Assembly (NCBI GenBank): GCA_963681505.1
Contig: OY811990.1
Span: 1,024,179 to 1,088,178 of the forward strand
Direction of reading: 5' to 3'
Length of the DNA: 64,000 nucleotides
Origin: Eunapius fragilis
Lineage: Eukaryota; Porifera; Demospongiae; Spongillida; Spongillidae
Below, in pieces: positions 1-10,499 of the stretch. Position numbers and translations under genes: made by a program. The first letter of the stretch is position 1, and each line of letters opens with the position of its first letter. The notes beneath the pieces were generated by a model, which saw only the letters and a program-made list of their open reading frames with translations, had not been told where the DNA came from and did no database searches.

Positions 1-539
1 GTGATGAAGCGGCAATGGCATTGCTTGACAGTTGGCTAGAGGTACGAATTGCATGCCTGTTGAAAACGAGGCTCGAAATTCAGAGTAGTAATATTCTGTT
101 GAACACTAAAACTTGTATTTCTTTGGTTGTGGAACTGCAGTGCCTTCAAAAACAGTGTTTTTCTATGCCGCGCCTTACGTGAACGATACCGTTTGTTACT
201 CAGCGGCATGTATCGCCAGAACGGCACTAGTGGCTGATGCGGCAGCTCGTGGCGGTTAGAGTCTGGTCCATTGAAAGCTGTAATGTACCAATACTTCGAT
301 CGCAAATCGCCAAATCGCCAAATTTTACGCTGCATTTTTTATTTGAAAATCGTAAGGTATACCTTACATCCGGCAATTATTGGTTAAGTGTAGACAATTT
401 TAATCAGGAAAAAAATTATAGAAGATCAGGATTCATGGAGGTTGTTTATCTGTACATCTATACTTGTAGAAACATTTCAGTGTTTTTATTTTCCAGTTTG
501 ACCAGCTTCATGTATGTCAACCCTTTTTTTCCATCTTAG
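1..539. other. Unassigned sequence, probably intron of integrin beta gene A
   Basis: No convincing gene is visible. The next feature begins at a splice acceptor at 538-539, and the part of an integrin beta tail that should precede it (a Cys-rich exon like 37311-37428 of gene B) is not here, so this stretch is best read as intron with possible inserted repeat. Short open frames exist on both strands but have no recognisable domain. A possible exon-like piece ends at a GTACGA donor at 42, but its phase does not connect to anything downstream. Confidence 0.4.
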
Positions 540-3500
540 CTTACCAATGTGGTGTGATTACACCACAGCCCTGCACTGCCAGCTATACCTACTATGTGGA
601 CACTCGAAATAGAGTTTATCTGAAGCCCAATATTGGTATGCCAGATATTTTTTTCTTATTGTGTCATGGACATGCATACATGTTTCACAGCTGTACAACA
701 ATGTTGTGTACACTTCACCAAATTCCATTGAACTGATCATGGTTTTGCTGACATTTTTATTACTTCTAAAATTTTAAAATATTCCAAGCCTGACATTTTA
801 CTCTTATAATAACTTTTGTGCTGGGCATAATCTCTGGCCTAAAGGGTCATTCAAACTGCGTGTTGTTTCAGAATGAGAAAATTTATTAGTGGTACAAACG
901 TATGAAGTGTTTTTATAATCCTTGGTATAAAAATGGAATTGTGATCAAATATTCAAGATTAATAATTTTTCTTAAGCTTTACGTTTTGGTCATAGAGTAA
1001 TTATAAATGACTGCTTGCCTATTGAGTAATTTATTCCTGGGTCTGAATTCGCCTTTGTCAAAAGTATTTTATTCTGAATACCATAAGTAGCTATTAGGCC
1101 CAAAGACTTAACCCTATCTATAACTTGAAAATTGATCGTGTCTTATTATGTACATACATATAGTTGAATAACCTTTGTTGTACCTTACATACTGTACACA
1201 ACAAACATTAATGAAAATTGTGAAGGAAAACGCGAAGTTCGAAAACGCGAAATTCTAGCGTTTTTACCATACAGAATTAAATTTATTTGGATGAACGGGT
1301 ATAATGAATAATTACATTTTGCTGAATAATCAATGTACATGTACATGTACATGTATGTCCTGTGGTCTGAAGGGGGTAAAACCAGAAAATTAGGGTCGTG
1401 TTAGCCCTTAGCGTTTTGGATGTGTTTCGACATGACTCTAAATTAAAGTATCTATTGGTAGATCAACCTGTCAATCAATTTGGTACTTACAGGTGTATCA
1501 TTCTCATCTTTAACCATTATGAATCTGCGTAGTTGAGATATTGCTCTATGGTTTTAAGCAATTTGGCTGTGCAAACAATACAAGAGTGATATAAATACAA
1601 TTGCAATATATTTGAAATATCATATATAGGAATTATAAACGTATATGTTGGCGTAATTAAGTCTGGGTTCATTATCCCCAGAATATATTCCCATCATGAT
1701 ACCATTCACCGGCTTACTTAAATATCCTTTTCCTTACTTTCTGGAAACTCAGCTTTTTATTGTGCATGGTGCTTATTTTAGGCCAGCCAGAGGGTGTTGC
1801 AGCGTACATGCATATTCAAGTAGCCATTTTAAAAGTCAGACACATGTTCAATCTCAAGCCAGAGTAGTTTTCACAATCAATTTCCAACGAATACTATCCA
1901 AGAAGCAGTCTAAGTCTGAACGGGTCATACAGTGAAAGCTTGAATGGCTCATTAAATCAGTTATAGTTTATTTTATGGTTCCTTAGTACATGGATACCTG
2001 TAAGAGCTTGATGCTCTTAAGCATTTGAAGTATTAGCCTGTGTTAACACACCTGGGCTTTATACGATTGAACGCAATACAATATCAACTTATGAATAAAA
2101 CCATTGCGTTCAGTCATGGGCACCATGTTTACAATTTTTTTAAATATAATTCTCTATTTGGGATCGTGGCAGCGAAAAGGGATTTAGCGCATATTTTTTC
2201 AAGTTTTCAAATTACTTCATATTCTAAGAGTCACCTATGTCCTCTACAACTTCTTTCTTACGCACTGAATTTAGTCTGTCAATCATGAAGAATTTTTATT
2301 TATGCGTACATTTTTATTGCACACGTCAACGTCCTGCAAATTTTTAATAATATGCGCTAGGTAGGTCCCTTATCGCTGCCACAATCCTATTTACATGTAT
2401 ATTATACTCCAGTACTTTAGTAAATATTACTCAAACCTATATACTGTCTGTCTTGAACCAGTTTTGCAGTGTCTGAGACATCAGCAAAGAATAAATTTGT
2501 ATGGTTACTATAAATGTAACAATTATAAACGCAATTATTATATTCTAAGCCTAGCTAAATATTCTATCCCACATTCATTTTCCTGCGGGCGTTCTTAGAC
2601 AACAGTGGACTAGCTGTGTCCGATTTTCGCTGCAAGGATTTAGTTAATGACGGGCAAACTGCATCTGTTGCTTGCCAGTTTTTGAAGAACTGAATCGCAG
2701 CAACATCTGCAGTAGAGTCCGAGTGATTGTGCTCTTCCACGGCGGTAATTTGCTTGTCAATGCTGACAATGCTTTTCTGCCCTTCCAAAATCACACCTTT
2801 CTCTTTGTCCCTGCCGATATCCAAACCCTCCAGGCTGATGTCAAAGTTACCTGTGTTTAGAATAGCTTCTAAGGCTTTGTACTTGTCCCACTTCCTAAGG
2901 AAAGCCTCTTGGCTCTTGCCTTGGCCCCAGACGAAGAGGAAGACAGTAGTAGCGCACCTCCTCTTCTTCTGCACGGCGCAGAGCTCGATGGGCTGCAATT
3001 TGAATTGCGCGCTCTTTTGGCTCATGTGACAACCAGGCTATTCAAAAGTCAGCAAAATCTGGATCGTGCATTAGATCTTTTTCGTCATCTGAGTAACAGC
3101 TACTAACATCCCCAGTCAACAATCTCATAATCAGATCCATCCACACCAAAATCATTTTCAGTTACTATAAGTTTCTTTTTGTTTGAGAGATTTTATACAC
3201 ATAAGTATTAACTGCCCACATATACCGTAAGCGTCATAATTTAAGGAATATCACCATTTCTTAACGATTCCTTAATTTTAAAAGTGCTCTAAAAGGTGTG
3301 CGCTTAGAAAATTTTATATTCGCACATACTATGGTCCTATGCCTATGGAGAGAATAGTCAGCTTAGGTGGCGGTGTGGTTGGGGCGCAAAATGGTATTTC
3401 TCCACATATAGTAATGAAGACGATACTGCATAACTATGCTGGCTTCCCCACCCCCCATGCCGTCGCTATCAGGCAGAATACCTTCACACGCATCGAATCC

Positions 3501-4409
3501 CTATAGTACATTTACCTGTACCAACAACTCTCTAGCCCCCCTGCCCTTCCCCCCCCCCCCCCCCCCCTCTCCTCATGTAGGGTTTAGCCCAACGTTATCG
3601 TAATATCAAAGATCACGCTACATCCAACAAACTACTCTGATAGAGGGGATCGAATCTGAGCCAATGGACATGGGCTGCAAACACTCGAGGCAGCTTGTCA
3701 GGGCACATGCCCTATTCCTTAATTGTGAAATTTGAGAAAATTTACATGCAGCGCCCTTCCTTAATTATGAAAATCCTTGCTCGTTAACCCACAGATTCCT
3801 TAATTCCTTAACATTCCTTAAATTATGACGCTTATGGTATATTAACCTTTTGTTTCATAGTTACAGTAGTGGTTTTTATATTTTTAACCCATGCGTAGCT
3901 GTTTACACGTTTAGGATGCAGGTATATCTGTACACTTATGTGATACATTTATTACTTATTCATTCCTCACTTTTTTGTGCTCCTTAAAAAATTAAATGTA
4001 AGAAGTGCTAATCTCAATTCCCTCCAAACTGCAGTCTCATGTGACCAAGGCCCTACCCCAGTCATCATAGTATTTAGTATACTGGGAGCAATCATTGCAC
4101 TAGGACTAATATTTCTTATCATAGCAAAGATCATCCTGATATGCATGGTGAGCTATTCTAGTATCTCAGGCAAATGTTAATGTGGCCTTTGGTGTATTAA
4201 CAGGATCAAATGGAATATAAGAAGTTTACTTCGCAGTTGGAAGGAGCAGATTGGGCACCGGTTTGTTGCTTGAATGCAAGTACATTGTTGCATTAGTATT
4301 TAATTGATTTTTCATTACTCTGCAGCGAAGTAACCCATTGTATATGTCACCAGAACAGAACTACACAAATGTCCTATATCGAAAACGTTCTTACCGTGCA
4401 AACAAGTGA
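540..4409 (+). CDS. Integrin beta subunit (gene A), 3' end: last four exons
   Basis: Integrin beta chains pair with alpha chains at the plasma membrane and link matrix to talin/kindlin and actin. Four exons join in frame: 540-635, 4035-4147, 4204-4260 and 4326-4409 (TGA at 4407). The first encodes the end of the beta-tail domain (CTASYTYYVD). The second gives a short Cys-containing stalk and one hydrophobic membrane segment. The third is a 57-nt membrane-proximal exon (DQMEYKKF, ending ADW, like the conserved AKW of other beta tails). The last carries an NPLY motif (phosphotyrosine-binding domain docking) and a second NxxY-like motif, TNVLY. Phases (1,1,0,0) and the 57-nt exon match gene B exactly. 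The 5' part lies outside the window. The 3.4-kb intron between the first two exons is swollen by mobile elements. No AATAAA signal was found just downstream. Confidence 0.87.
636..2159. other. First part of the large gene A intron
   Basis: AT-rich sequence with no supported gene. It contains a short ACATGT tandem run near 1336-1353. I see nothing else that can be named before the inverted-repeat element at 2160. Confidence 0.5.
2160..2387. mobile_element. Short terminal-inverted-repeat element (GGCAGCG family), copy 1
   Basis: The left end reads GGGATCGTGGCAGCGAAAAG. The reverse complement of the right end reads GGATTGTGGCAGCGATAAGG, and similarity continues through CCTAGCGCATATT. The 5-bp direct repeat TATTT flanks both ends (2155-2159 and 2388-2392). 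It has no coding capacity, so it is a MITE-type derivative. Related copies are at 27168-27388 and, as the ends of a 3.2-kb element, at 27808-31045. Confidence 0.8.
2564..3025 (-). CDS. Unknown 153-codon open frame ending in a KNARRKM motif
   Basis: I do not recognise the family. The frame is charged, with a Lys/Arg-rich C-terminus reading LLSKNARRKM, and lies inside the gene A intron on the opposite strand. A second minus-strand frame at 27458-27730 ends almost identically (PLSKNARRKM) and is also preceded on its left by a GGCAGCG-family MITE, so the two are copies of one repeated, probably element-borne, exon. Whether it is translated is unknown. The start is simply the first ATG. Confidence 0.35.
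   Translation of the reverse strand: MSQKSAQFKLQPIELCAVQKKRRCATTVFLFVWGQGKSQEAFLRKWDKYKALEAILNTGNFDISLEGLDIGRDKEKGVILEGQKSIVSIDKQITAVEEHNHSDSTADVAAIQFFKNWQATDAVCPSLTKSLQRKSDTASPLLSKNARRKMNVG
3223..3839. mobile_element. Terminal-inverted-repeat element, TACCRTAAGCGTCATAATTT ends
   Basis: The left end is TACCGTAAGCGTCATAATTT. The right end in reverse complement is TACCATAAGCGTCATAATTT, with further TTAAGGAAT similarity inward. Both sides abut TA, consistent with a TA target duplication. The interior holds a poly-C run (about 3550-3567) and no gene. Non-autonomous DNA transposon by structure. Confidence 0.7.
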
Positions 4410-4953
4410 ACTACATGTACCACCTCTCCACTTACATCTTTGAACACATAATAACAATTGTTTTAACTTTCTGTTATTTTTTTGTATATTTGTATTTTTA
4501 ATTGATGCATTGATGCATTGCAGTACTATAGTGGCCAATTAAGGGCTGCCTACCACCTTAGAGAAAATTGAAGTGGGTGCTCCTTTAACTATTTGTAAAT
4601 ATAATAATGTAACAAGATGTTAATCTTACATTGTACTCATTTAGTGTGTACCATTATTAGCAACGTTCCTAGGCCTTAAAGTTGGGGGGGGGGGGAGATG
4701 GCCTGGTAGGGATTGGCAATGTTTTAGCGCACATGCGCTGGGCCATTACCGAGAAACTTGCAAATCGTATACTAATTTTGTCTGTAATCTTTCCCACTAC
4801 TTGTTCTCAGCGCTAGCTTTTCTTTGTCCAAGGTTGTCATTTATACATTCGCCCATATAATTTTGTAGTGCTCCATTTCGAAATACACACTATACACACA
4901 AAAATAACACAACTAGTGATGTATGGTTTCTAGGAAAATGCTTGTGTTGAAGC
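4410..4953. other. 3' flank of gene A and a fragment matching the RecQ-like 5' region
   Basis: 4690-4830 resembles 62080-62200, the sequence just upstream of the RecQ-like copy near the right end: both carry a GGCCTGGTA box, then GCGCACATGCGCTGG or GTGCACATGCGCTGG, CCATTAC and AATCGTATA in the same order and strand. This suggests a truncated copy of that element's 5' region. A short poly-G run lies at 4684-4694. Nothing else is supported. Confidence 0.45.
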
Positions 4954-5112
4954 ATGGCTACCACGGAGTCAAGGTCTTGCAGAATTTGTCGTAGTGTTGT
5001 GTCTCTTACACATTGTATTGCACTCTTTTCAAGGGAATTTTTGGTGTCAGGTCTTGCAGATAGGTTCAGTAAGGTTGCTGATGTCCCACTGGCTCCAGAT
5101 GATGGTTTGTCC
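4954..5112 (+). CDS. First exon of a zinc-finger-like protein (CRIC... N-terminal domain)
   Basis: The 53-codon exon starts at ATG 4954 with MATTESRSCRICRSVV, then a hydrophobic/aromatic core and PLAPDDGLS. It ends at a good GTATGT donor (5113). The order Cys-x2-Cys, about 40 residues, then (D)DGLS normally precedes a second Cys pair in N-terminal zinc-binding domains of many invertebrate mobile-element proteins; the second Cys pair would be on the next exon, which I could not place. The domain call is recollection of a pattern, not a search. It could belong to a mobile element rather than the host. Confidence 0.4.
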
Positions 5113-5113
5113 G

Positions 5114-5293
5114 TATGTGATGCAACTTCACCGAACATTAATGCAATTGTCACAGCATAGACAACTGTCACAAGGACATAGCCACAGCTACTCGAGCAAC
5201 ATGTATGTGATGCAACTTCACCGAACATTAATGCAATTGTCACAGCATAGACAACTGTCACAAGGACATAGCCACAGCTACTCGAGCAACATG
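5114..5293. repeat. Perfect-looking 90-bp tandem duplication
   Basis: 5114-5203 is repeated at 5204-5293 with no difference I can see. On the minus strand the duplication is in frame (30 codons) and duplicates a hydrophobic segment reading YVLVTVVYAVTIALMF inside a 140-codon open frame (4890-5312), whose reality I doubt because the plus strand carries the better-supported exon. Confidence 0.85.
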
Positions 5294-5464
5294 AACCTGT
5301 CGGTATTTTCAAGATAGTCTCTCACTCCGTTCAATTCCTATTGCAGTGAACACTACACAGGGGCTTCAGCTGGTTTCCAATAAATTTTAGACCGAGGCTA
5401 TTGTACATATTCTGAATGGTGAATCTGGAGTAGCCGTATTTGTATATGCATCAACTGAAGCAAC

Positions 5465-5762
5465 CTACCGTTGAACACACAGTGTGCTTCATCAACAGCA
5501 ACTGCCTGGCAAAGGAGTGCTGACAGGGAGTCAGCATTAGCTCTGCACCGAGAATGGCCTCAGGACTGTACAGAAACCGAAAAGCCGAAAATGACCGAGA
5601 GACACTTCGGCTGTCCACATCTCCACAAATAACAAATTAGATGTACACCTCAACAATACATCTATGTAGCTAACTGAAAACGTACCAGTGTTTCCAGAGA
5701 GTATTGCAGCAGGTACACCGCTCTTCAGTAAGCCAGACACCTGGTCCTGATTACCAGGTTTC
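5465..5762 (-). pseudogene. RecQ-like helicase fragment
   Basis: Two pieces on the minus strand match the RecQ-like copy at 62203-63120. One reads DQVSGLLKSGVPAAILSGNTG (motif Ia region) followed by a GT donor. The other is an exon with FRFLYSPEAI and, in another frame, AVAVDEAHCVF, the DEAH box (motif II). The helicase would unwind DNA using ATP, but the reading frame shifts between these pieces, motif I is missing, and the 5' side runs into a poly-C tract, so this is a broken fragment. Confidence 0.65.
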
Positions 5763-6568
5763 TTGTTTCTCCCCCCCCCCTTCACCCACCGATCTAAAAT
5801 ATTGCCTGGAAACGAGGCTAAGATGCGACTGACTTATACTTATATTAAGGACATTAATCACATAGGATTTAAATCTTGGTACCAATACTGGAAGAATCTC
5901 TAGCGTTCGCATCATATTCCTGCTGTTGGCTAACAATGAATGGAATGCGGAAACTACTGATTAAAGCACGATCATAATACGCCTACGCACGAGTGATTTT
6001 AATATTACCAGGTGATACGCCAGGACGACCATATCTCGCGAGAGATTTTGAAGGTACTATTGATGTGTTGATCGGTGAAGGTATTCCACCTGTTTCTCAA
6101 TCGTATGCGTACTGCTATAAAGATAGGGATAGTAGCTGTAGATTGGGTTTTGTGTATACATGCAGTGTATGAGTTGCGTACACATGCATACAGTACGAGT
6201 TGAATTTCCAGCACATTTCTCTCCTGGTACGTGCTTAAGAGTGGCGAAATTGTAGAGCACACAAGGATTTGCCACCCCCTCCAACATTTGTGAAGAACGA
6301 TTGGCCTTTTAGATTTAATCTCGGTAAATGTTAACGTGGACGTGCCGCGACCCTTCATCCGCCCTTTCTTTAGTCAAATGGCTTCTTCCATGTAAGGGAA
6401 TAGTTTGTACACTTCGGTCAAAGTTAGGGCGGGCGGCCAATTAGTGAACAAACAGCTCAGCAGTTGTAACCACACGTCAAAAGCAACCATACGGGTGTTC
6501 ATTAATAGTGTAGATGGTATGCATGTGTTTTAGAATATCCGGTTGTTTATTGGCAGGTCTGATTCACT
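5763..6568. other. Unassigned intergenic sequence
   Basis: A TAGCCTCGTTTCCAGGC motif (reverse strand, near 5805-5822) recalls TAGCCTCGTCCCCAGGC at 62039, just 5' of the other RecQ-like copy. A minus-strand frame of 117 codons (6005-6358) has no recognisable domain and I do not call it. The end of this stretch must contain the promoter and leader of the small gene at 6569. Confidence 0.4.
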
Positions 6569-6790
6569 ATGGCTCTCCAATGGCTTTGGTCTGTCATTTG
6601 GTTTTTTGTACTGATCATACTTGCCTGGCCTGTGGGACTGATCGCCGGATTATTTTATTGCATTGTGTCACCATTTGGTGCCTGCTGTAATTGCATCAAG
6701 CCAGTGGTGGACTTCATTCACAAAGGGGTTCAACTACCCTATACCGTGGCAAGCTTCATGGTGCAGGGAAAATCTTGTGGCAGTTTGTAG
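6569..6790 (+). CDS. Small single-exon membrane protein, 73 aa
   Basis: Intact frame starting MALQWLWSVIWFFVLIILAW. Residues about 5-35 form one or two hydrophobic membrane segments, followed by a Cys-rich turn (GACCNC) and an amphipathic end VQLPYTVASFMVQGKSC. I recall a conserved metazoan family of short, uncharacterised membrane peptides with the same layout (MALQWLWSV..., LLKGVQLP, NMVKGKSC), so this is probably a real host gene. A TTGGCAG at 6551-6556 could be the acceptor of a 5'-UTR intron. Its function is unknown. Confidence 0.65.
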   Translation: MALQWLWSVIWFFVLIILAWPVGLIAGLFYCIVSPFGACCNCIKPVVDFIHKGVQLPYTVASFMVQGKSCGSL

Positions 6791-7086
6791 TACCTGAAGA
6801 CCACAACATATTCTATGAATATACACATCTGAACTTGAATTATATGGTGTTTAATTTTATGAATGTAATATCATTACATTTTCTAATTTATTGATTTCTA
6901 TAGATAATAATAGTTTCATTTTTGACAAACGTGTTTCAATTTTGATTTTGCTTTTAAACACGATGAAACAAAAATATTATACCTGCAATCTGTGATGGTC
7001 ATTGTTTTGATGTGTTGGATTTGACGCGTTTGGATGTGTTGGATTTCTGCAATTGTTTTTAATAGGATGATCAAATTCTAGACATT
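6791..7086. other. 3' flank of the small membrane gene
   Basis: AT-rich, with a GATGTGTTGGATTTGACGCGTTTGGATGTGTTGGATTT near-duplication at 7006-7050. No gene is seen. Confidence 0.45.
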
Positions 7087-8290
7087 TATTTATTTATTTT
7101 TGAAAACCATAACCTCAAAAAGTGTGAATTGTATGGAACAGGAGACCTCTCTTCATTCCCCAGTGCAATTCAGACCTCCAACACATATCACCTAGAATTA
7201 CTTGGAGCTCCAATTGGTGATTCTGAATATTGCAATCAGTTCATTTCTTGAAAGCATCAGGCTGCCTTAGCTCTTCTGTCTACCCTTGAAGAAATTGGCA
7301 GTTTAGACCCACAAGTTTCATTGGCCCTGTTGCGTCTCTGCTCTGGTTTTTGCAAGCTGATCCACATTGCTAGAGTCATTCCACCACACCTTATCTTGAA
7401 TGCCATGCAGCGCTATGACGAGGATATTCGCTGTTCCTTTGCAAACTGCACTGGTGTTGATGTCTCTGATACTGCTTGGAAGCAAGCTAAAATGAGTCTG
7501 CGAGGAGGAGGATTGGGGCTTCACTCACTAGTTGATCACTCTTCAGCAGACTATATAGCATCCTTTTGCACATCTGGACCACATTTGGATAGTCATCTCT
7601 CACTATAATAGTTGTGTTGAAGATTGTGACACCTTATCAATCACCTCACTGAAGGATAACAGTCCAAACCAAAAGAAACTATCAGATTCTATTGAAGCAT
7701 TACAATTCAACTACTCCTCAGCACAAGTTTCACAGCAGACAGGGCACGATTATTATCCATCTCCTCCCCTCATGCTTCAGCATGGATCTCTGTAGTTCCA
7801 TCAATCAGCCTCGGTTTGCACTTTGAACCACAAGAGTTTAATACAGCACTAAAATGGTGGCTTGGGATTAATCTCTCAGTGGGTTTAGACAGTAATTTAA
7901 TGGCTTGCCCTCTTTGTCCAGGTAATTCATTTGACCCTTTGGGGTATCATTGTGTAACCTGCAAGAGAGACAGTGATGTCACTTTGAGGCATAATGCGTT
8001 ACATAATGTGCTATTCAATACCTTCCGTAGAGCTGGCTTCATCACATCTTGAGGTTGGTAGTGGCTGGGGTCAGGAGAGTTCAAGGACCCGTCCAGCAGA
8101 CATTCTAGTCACCAATTGGACAGCGGCATCTCAGCAGCCTTCGATGTCTCTGTTGCATCTCCGCTCAATTCTCCTCCTAATCTATGGCATTGACTGACCT
8201 CCTTGGTCGTCTCAGTCACTCACTAACTAGAGCTAATGCTCGTGCCATTCTGAGTCGTTCCTACTCCCACCTTGTGCAGCAGGTGAATGA
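7087..8290 (+). pseudogene. Non-LTR-type retroelement 3' part: RT thumb, zinc finger, endonuclease-like region
   Basis: Broken frames in order: KCELYGTGDLSSFP and LELLGAPIGD (end of a reverse transcriptase); LLRLCSGFCKLIHIAR (thumb-like helix); WKQAKMSLRGGGLGL; then LKWWLGINLS, CPLCPG and HCVTCKRDSDVTLRHN (Cys/His finger followed by an RHN motif); and SRTRPADILVTNW (RPAD, compatible with the acidic motif of a restriction-like endonuclease). This order recurs in elements that retrotranspose by target-primed reverse transcription. Stops after 7605 and 7793 and at least one frameshift near 8050 make it dead. The endonuclease reading is inference. Partial copies of the same 3' module occur at 8703-9390, 9600-10090, 25735-26320 and 26321-26600. 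Confidence 0.6.
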
Positions 8291-8530
8291 ACTTTGTGTG
8301 TAATTGTTCGTATTGTGTGTGGTTATGAATATGTAGAATTGCCTGTGTGTATTATTAAAAAACTATTCTAATGAAAACCATATTTATTATTTATTATTAT
8401 GAATATATATACATACAAAGGAGTACATGATACAAGTACAATACAACTTAACACACTTTATAATTCTACATTGTCTTTGATCATGATGGGTAGGCATCTA
8501 CCCAGGATGGCCCTTGAGATGGCTCGGACG
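8291..8530. other. AT-rich end of the retroelement copy and (ATT)n-rich spacer
   Basis: Contains TTATTATTATGAATATATATACA, which resembles the tail of the neighbouring copies (9460-9545 has ATTATTATTATTTATTATTCAAA). No gene. Confidence 0.45.
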
Positions 8531-8702
8531 TAGTCTCGCTAGCCAGACGTACATCGAACTTCCACTGGACTGGGAATGAGGAACATACGTTGGAAGTACT
8601 TCCAACATGCAACGAGGAACGTAAGTTGGAAGTACTTCCAACATACGTTCCTCGTTCCCAGTCCAGTTGAAGTTCGATTTATGTCTGGCTAGCGAGACTA
8701 GA
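8531..8702. mobile_element. Fold-back MITE with 7-bp target duplication
   Basis: The two ends are AGTCTCGCTAGCCAGACGTA and, in reverse complement, AGTCTCGCTAGCCAGACATA, continuing inward through CTGGACTGGGAA..GAGGAAC. The centre holds a repeated TTGGAAGTACTTCCAAC palindrome. TCGGACG flanks it on both sides (8524-8530 and 8703-8709). It is inserted in a retroelement copy. Confidence 0.85.
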
Positions 8703-9390
8703 TCGGACGAGGGTGAAGTTTAGCCTGCCATACATTTCACCCAAGATTTGGTTCTTGTGGCAGTAAGAGGTGGTGGTGATGCAGGATGCAAGGCGGGAGA
8801 AGGTAGCTTGTGCTTCTTTGCCCCAGTTGCCATATGTCTCTACAGCGAGTGGGACACAAACCTATCCCAGCTCAGAGCACTTGGGGTCATTGACTCTGTG
8901 CTTTCGCACCTCTGCCTCAAGTACTGCTGCCCTCACTGACTTGCTTGTATCAGGGAGAATGGAGACAGACAATGGGTATGTTACGGTCACATCGAAGGCT
9001 GCATGCCTTCCTCTGTCCCAATTCAATGCAAGTATGTCAGCTGGTCGAGTATGGCTGTGATCAGGTGTAAAAGACCACTGCCTTTCTCCACCCTCATCAC
9101 CTGGTGGGCATGATGACAGAAATCCAGCACTAGATCTCTCAGGCGATTGTGACGAGAGACCACATCTCCCCCTCGCTTGAAAGTGGCGGCGTGATTGCCC
9201 AGCCGGTCAAGTGCTGTATCTGGACATATAGAGCAGGAGGTTGCTTATGCAGTGTCCACCCTTAACCACCATTTCACAGCTGTCTGTAGCTCATTGGGGT
9301 CAAGATGAAGATCCAGTTGGTAGCCGGAGTGACTAACAGCCAAGATGAAGCATGTGGGGCTGACATGGATAAATAATGTGCCTTGTCAGT
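8703..9390 (-). pseudogene. Retroelement 3' module, second copy
   Basis: Read on the minus strand from about 9380: a WWLRVDTA-like segment, CSICPDTALDRLGNHA with a Cys/His finger, RGGDVVSRHNRLRD, a frameshift, then a LTYLH / NWDRGRHAAFDVTVTYPLS-like endonuclease region, VCVPLAVETYGNWGKEA and FSRLAS. Same module as 7087-8290 in opposite orientation. Frameshifts and stops show decay. It has lost the reverse transcriptase part. Confidence 0.55.
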
Positions 9391-9599
9391 AGGTAGTGAT
9401 GCTTCTTAAAGTATTGAGAATTGATGAGTACAGAAATAATTTAAATGTACTTACAGGATTATTATTATTGAATATGTACAAGATACAAGAGAATACATGA
9501 ATGGGAATAAATGCATGTACAAAATTATTATTATTATTTATTATTCAAATCAGCATAGATCATATCTTCAATATTAACCACCTGCAGTATGTATAATAC

Positions 9600-10090
9600 A
9601 CACTTTACTTAACATGCACTGTTTACAGAGAGTTGGATAGGATGGCTCCAGAATTTTCTCTCACAAGGGCCAAACTGAGTCTTCCAAATATTTCACTGCA
9701 CATGAGTGACTTGGGACATTCCTCCTAGTAGACAAACGGGTGGCAAGTCTTGACAGTGCTTGAATGGCCTCAGAACCCCAACATGTCTCCACCACAAGAG
9801 GGATACAGACCCAGCCACCTTTCATCATTTACCCTATCCTTGGGATCTGGGTTGTTATAAAGGTCTATAGAGTGGTGCAAGTACCTACAAACCTCATAAG
9901 ATAAGCCTGAACTGCATGACAGCTGAGACTAAATATGCAGCAGGAAAGTGGTAGGAGACATGATACAAGCCTAGACCACCCCGACTTAGACTAATTTGTG
10001 CCTGCTGCCACGCAAAGTCAGGAGTTTCTTATGCAGTACACTCTGCAGAACCTTCCTGGGCTAATTGCTGGAGCAACTTGAGGTGTCTGT
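9600..10090 (-). pseudogene. Retroelement 3' module, third fragment
   Basis: Minus-strand pieces WVCIPLVVETCWGSEAIQ and ALSRLATRLSTRR match the C-terminal CVPLAVETYGNWG...FSRLAS part of the neighbouring copies. Several stops. A (TTA/ATT)n-rich stretch at 9460-9545 lies on its 3' side. Confidence 0.45.
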
Positions 10091-10499
10091 ACACTTCGAG
10101 CAATATACTTAGCACAAAACAAAAAATCTCCTATTGGGGCCCCAAGTATATCAAAACGAGGCACATTGGATTTATTTTGATTTTTATTTTTTTAAAAACA
10201 TAATTATACCACAGCTCTGAGCCATTTCCATCACTTTAATGCAACCACATATGGTAGGAGCTTTGTCAACACCAAAATCTAAAGCTTTTTCTATTACAAC
10301 AACCTTAGCTCAGGCTTGTTGTTGTTAATGGTTTTCTGTCACCTTTAAATGACCTCCAGTTACATGTAACTTTTCCATTATCGCAGCTGAAATTATACAC
10401 TCTTCTCTAGTTATTGTAAAGGGACCCGCATATATAAAATTATGCTTCCCTCCTTTTGTCTTCTACAAGTGAAGTTCTTCTTCAAACAAGCTGTCCAAT
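10091..10499. other. Unassigned sequence
   Basis: No supported gene. Homopolymer-rich (T/A runs at 10160-10200). Confidence 0.35.

Noticed and set aside
36-335. 99-codon minus-strand frame
   Set aside because: No domain, no splice partner, and lies in a stretch best read as integrin intron.
4890-5312. 140-codon minus-strand membrane protein with duplicated hydrophobic segment
   Set aside because: Antisense to a better zinc-finger exon, and its length is inflated by the 90-bp duplication.
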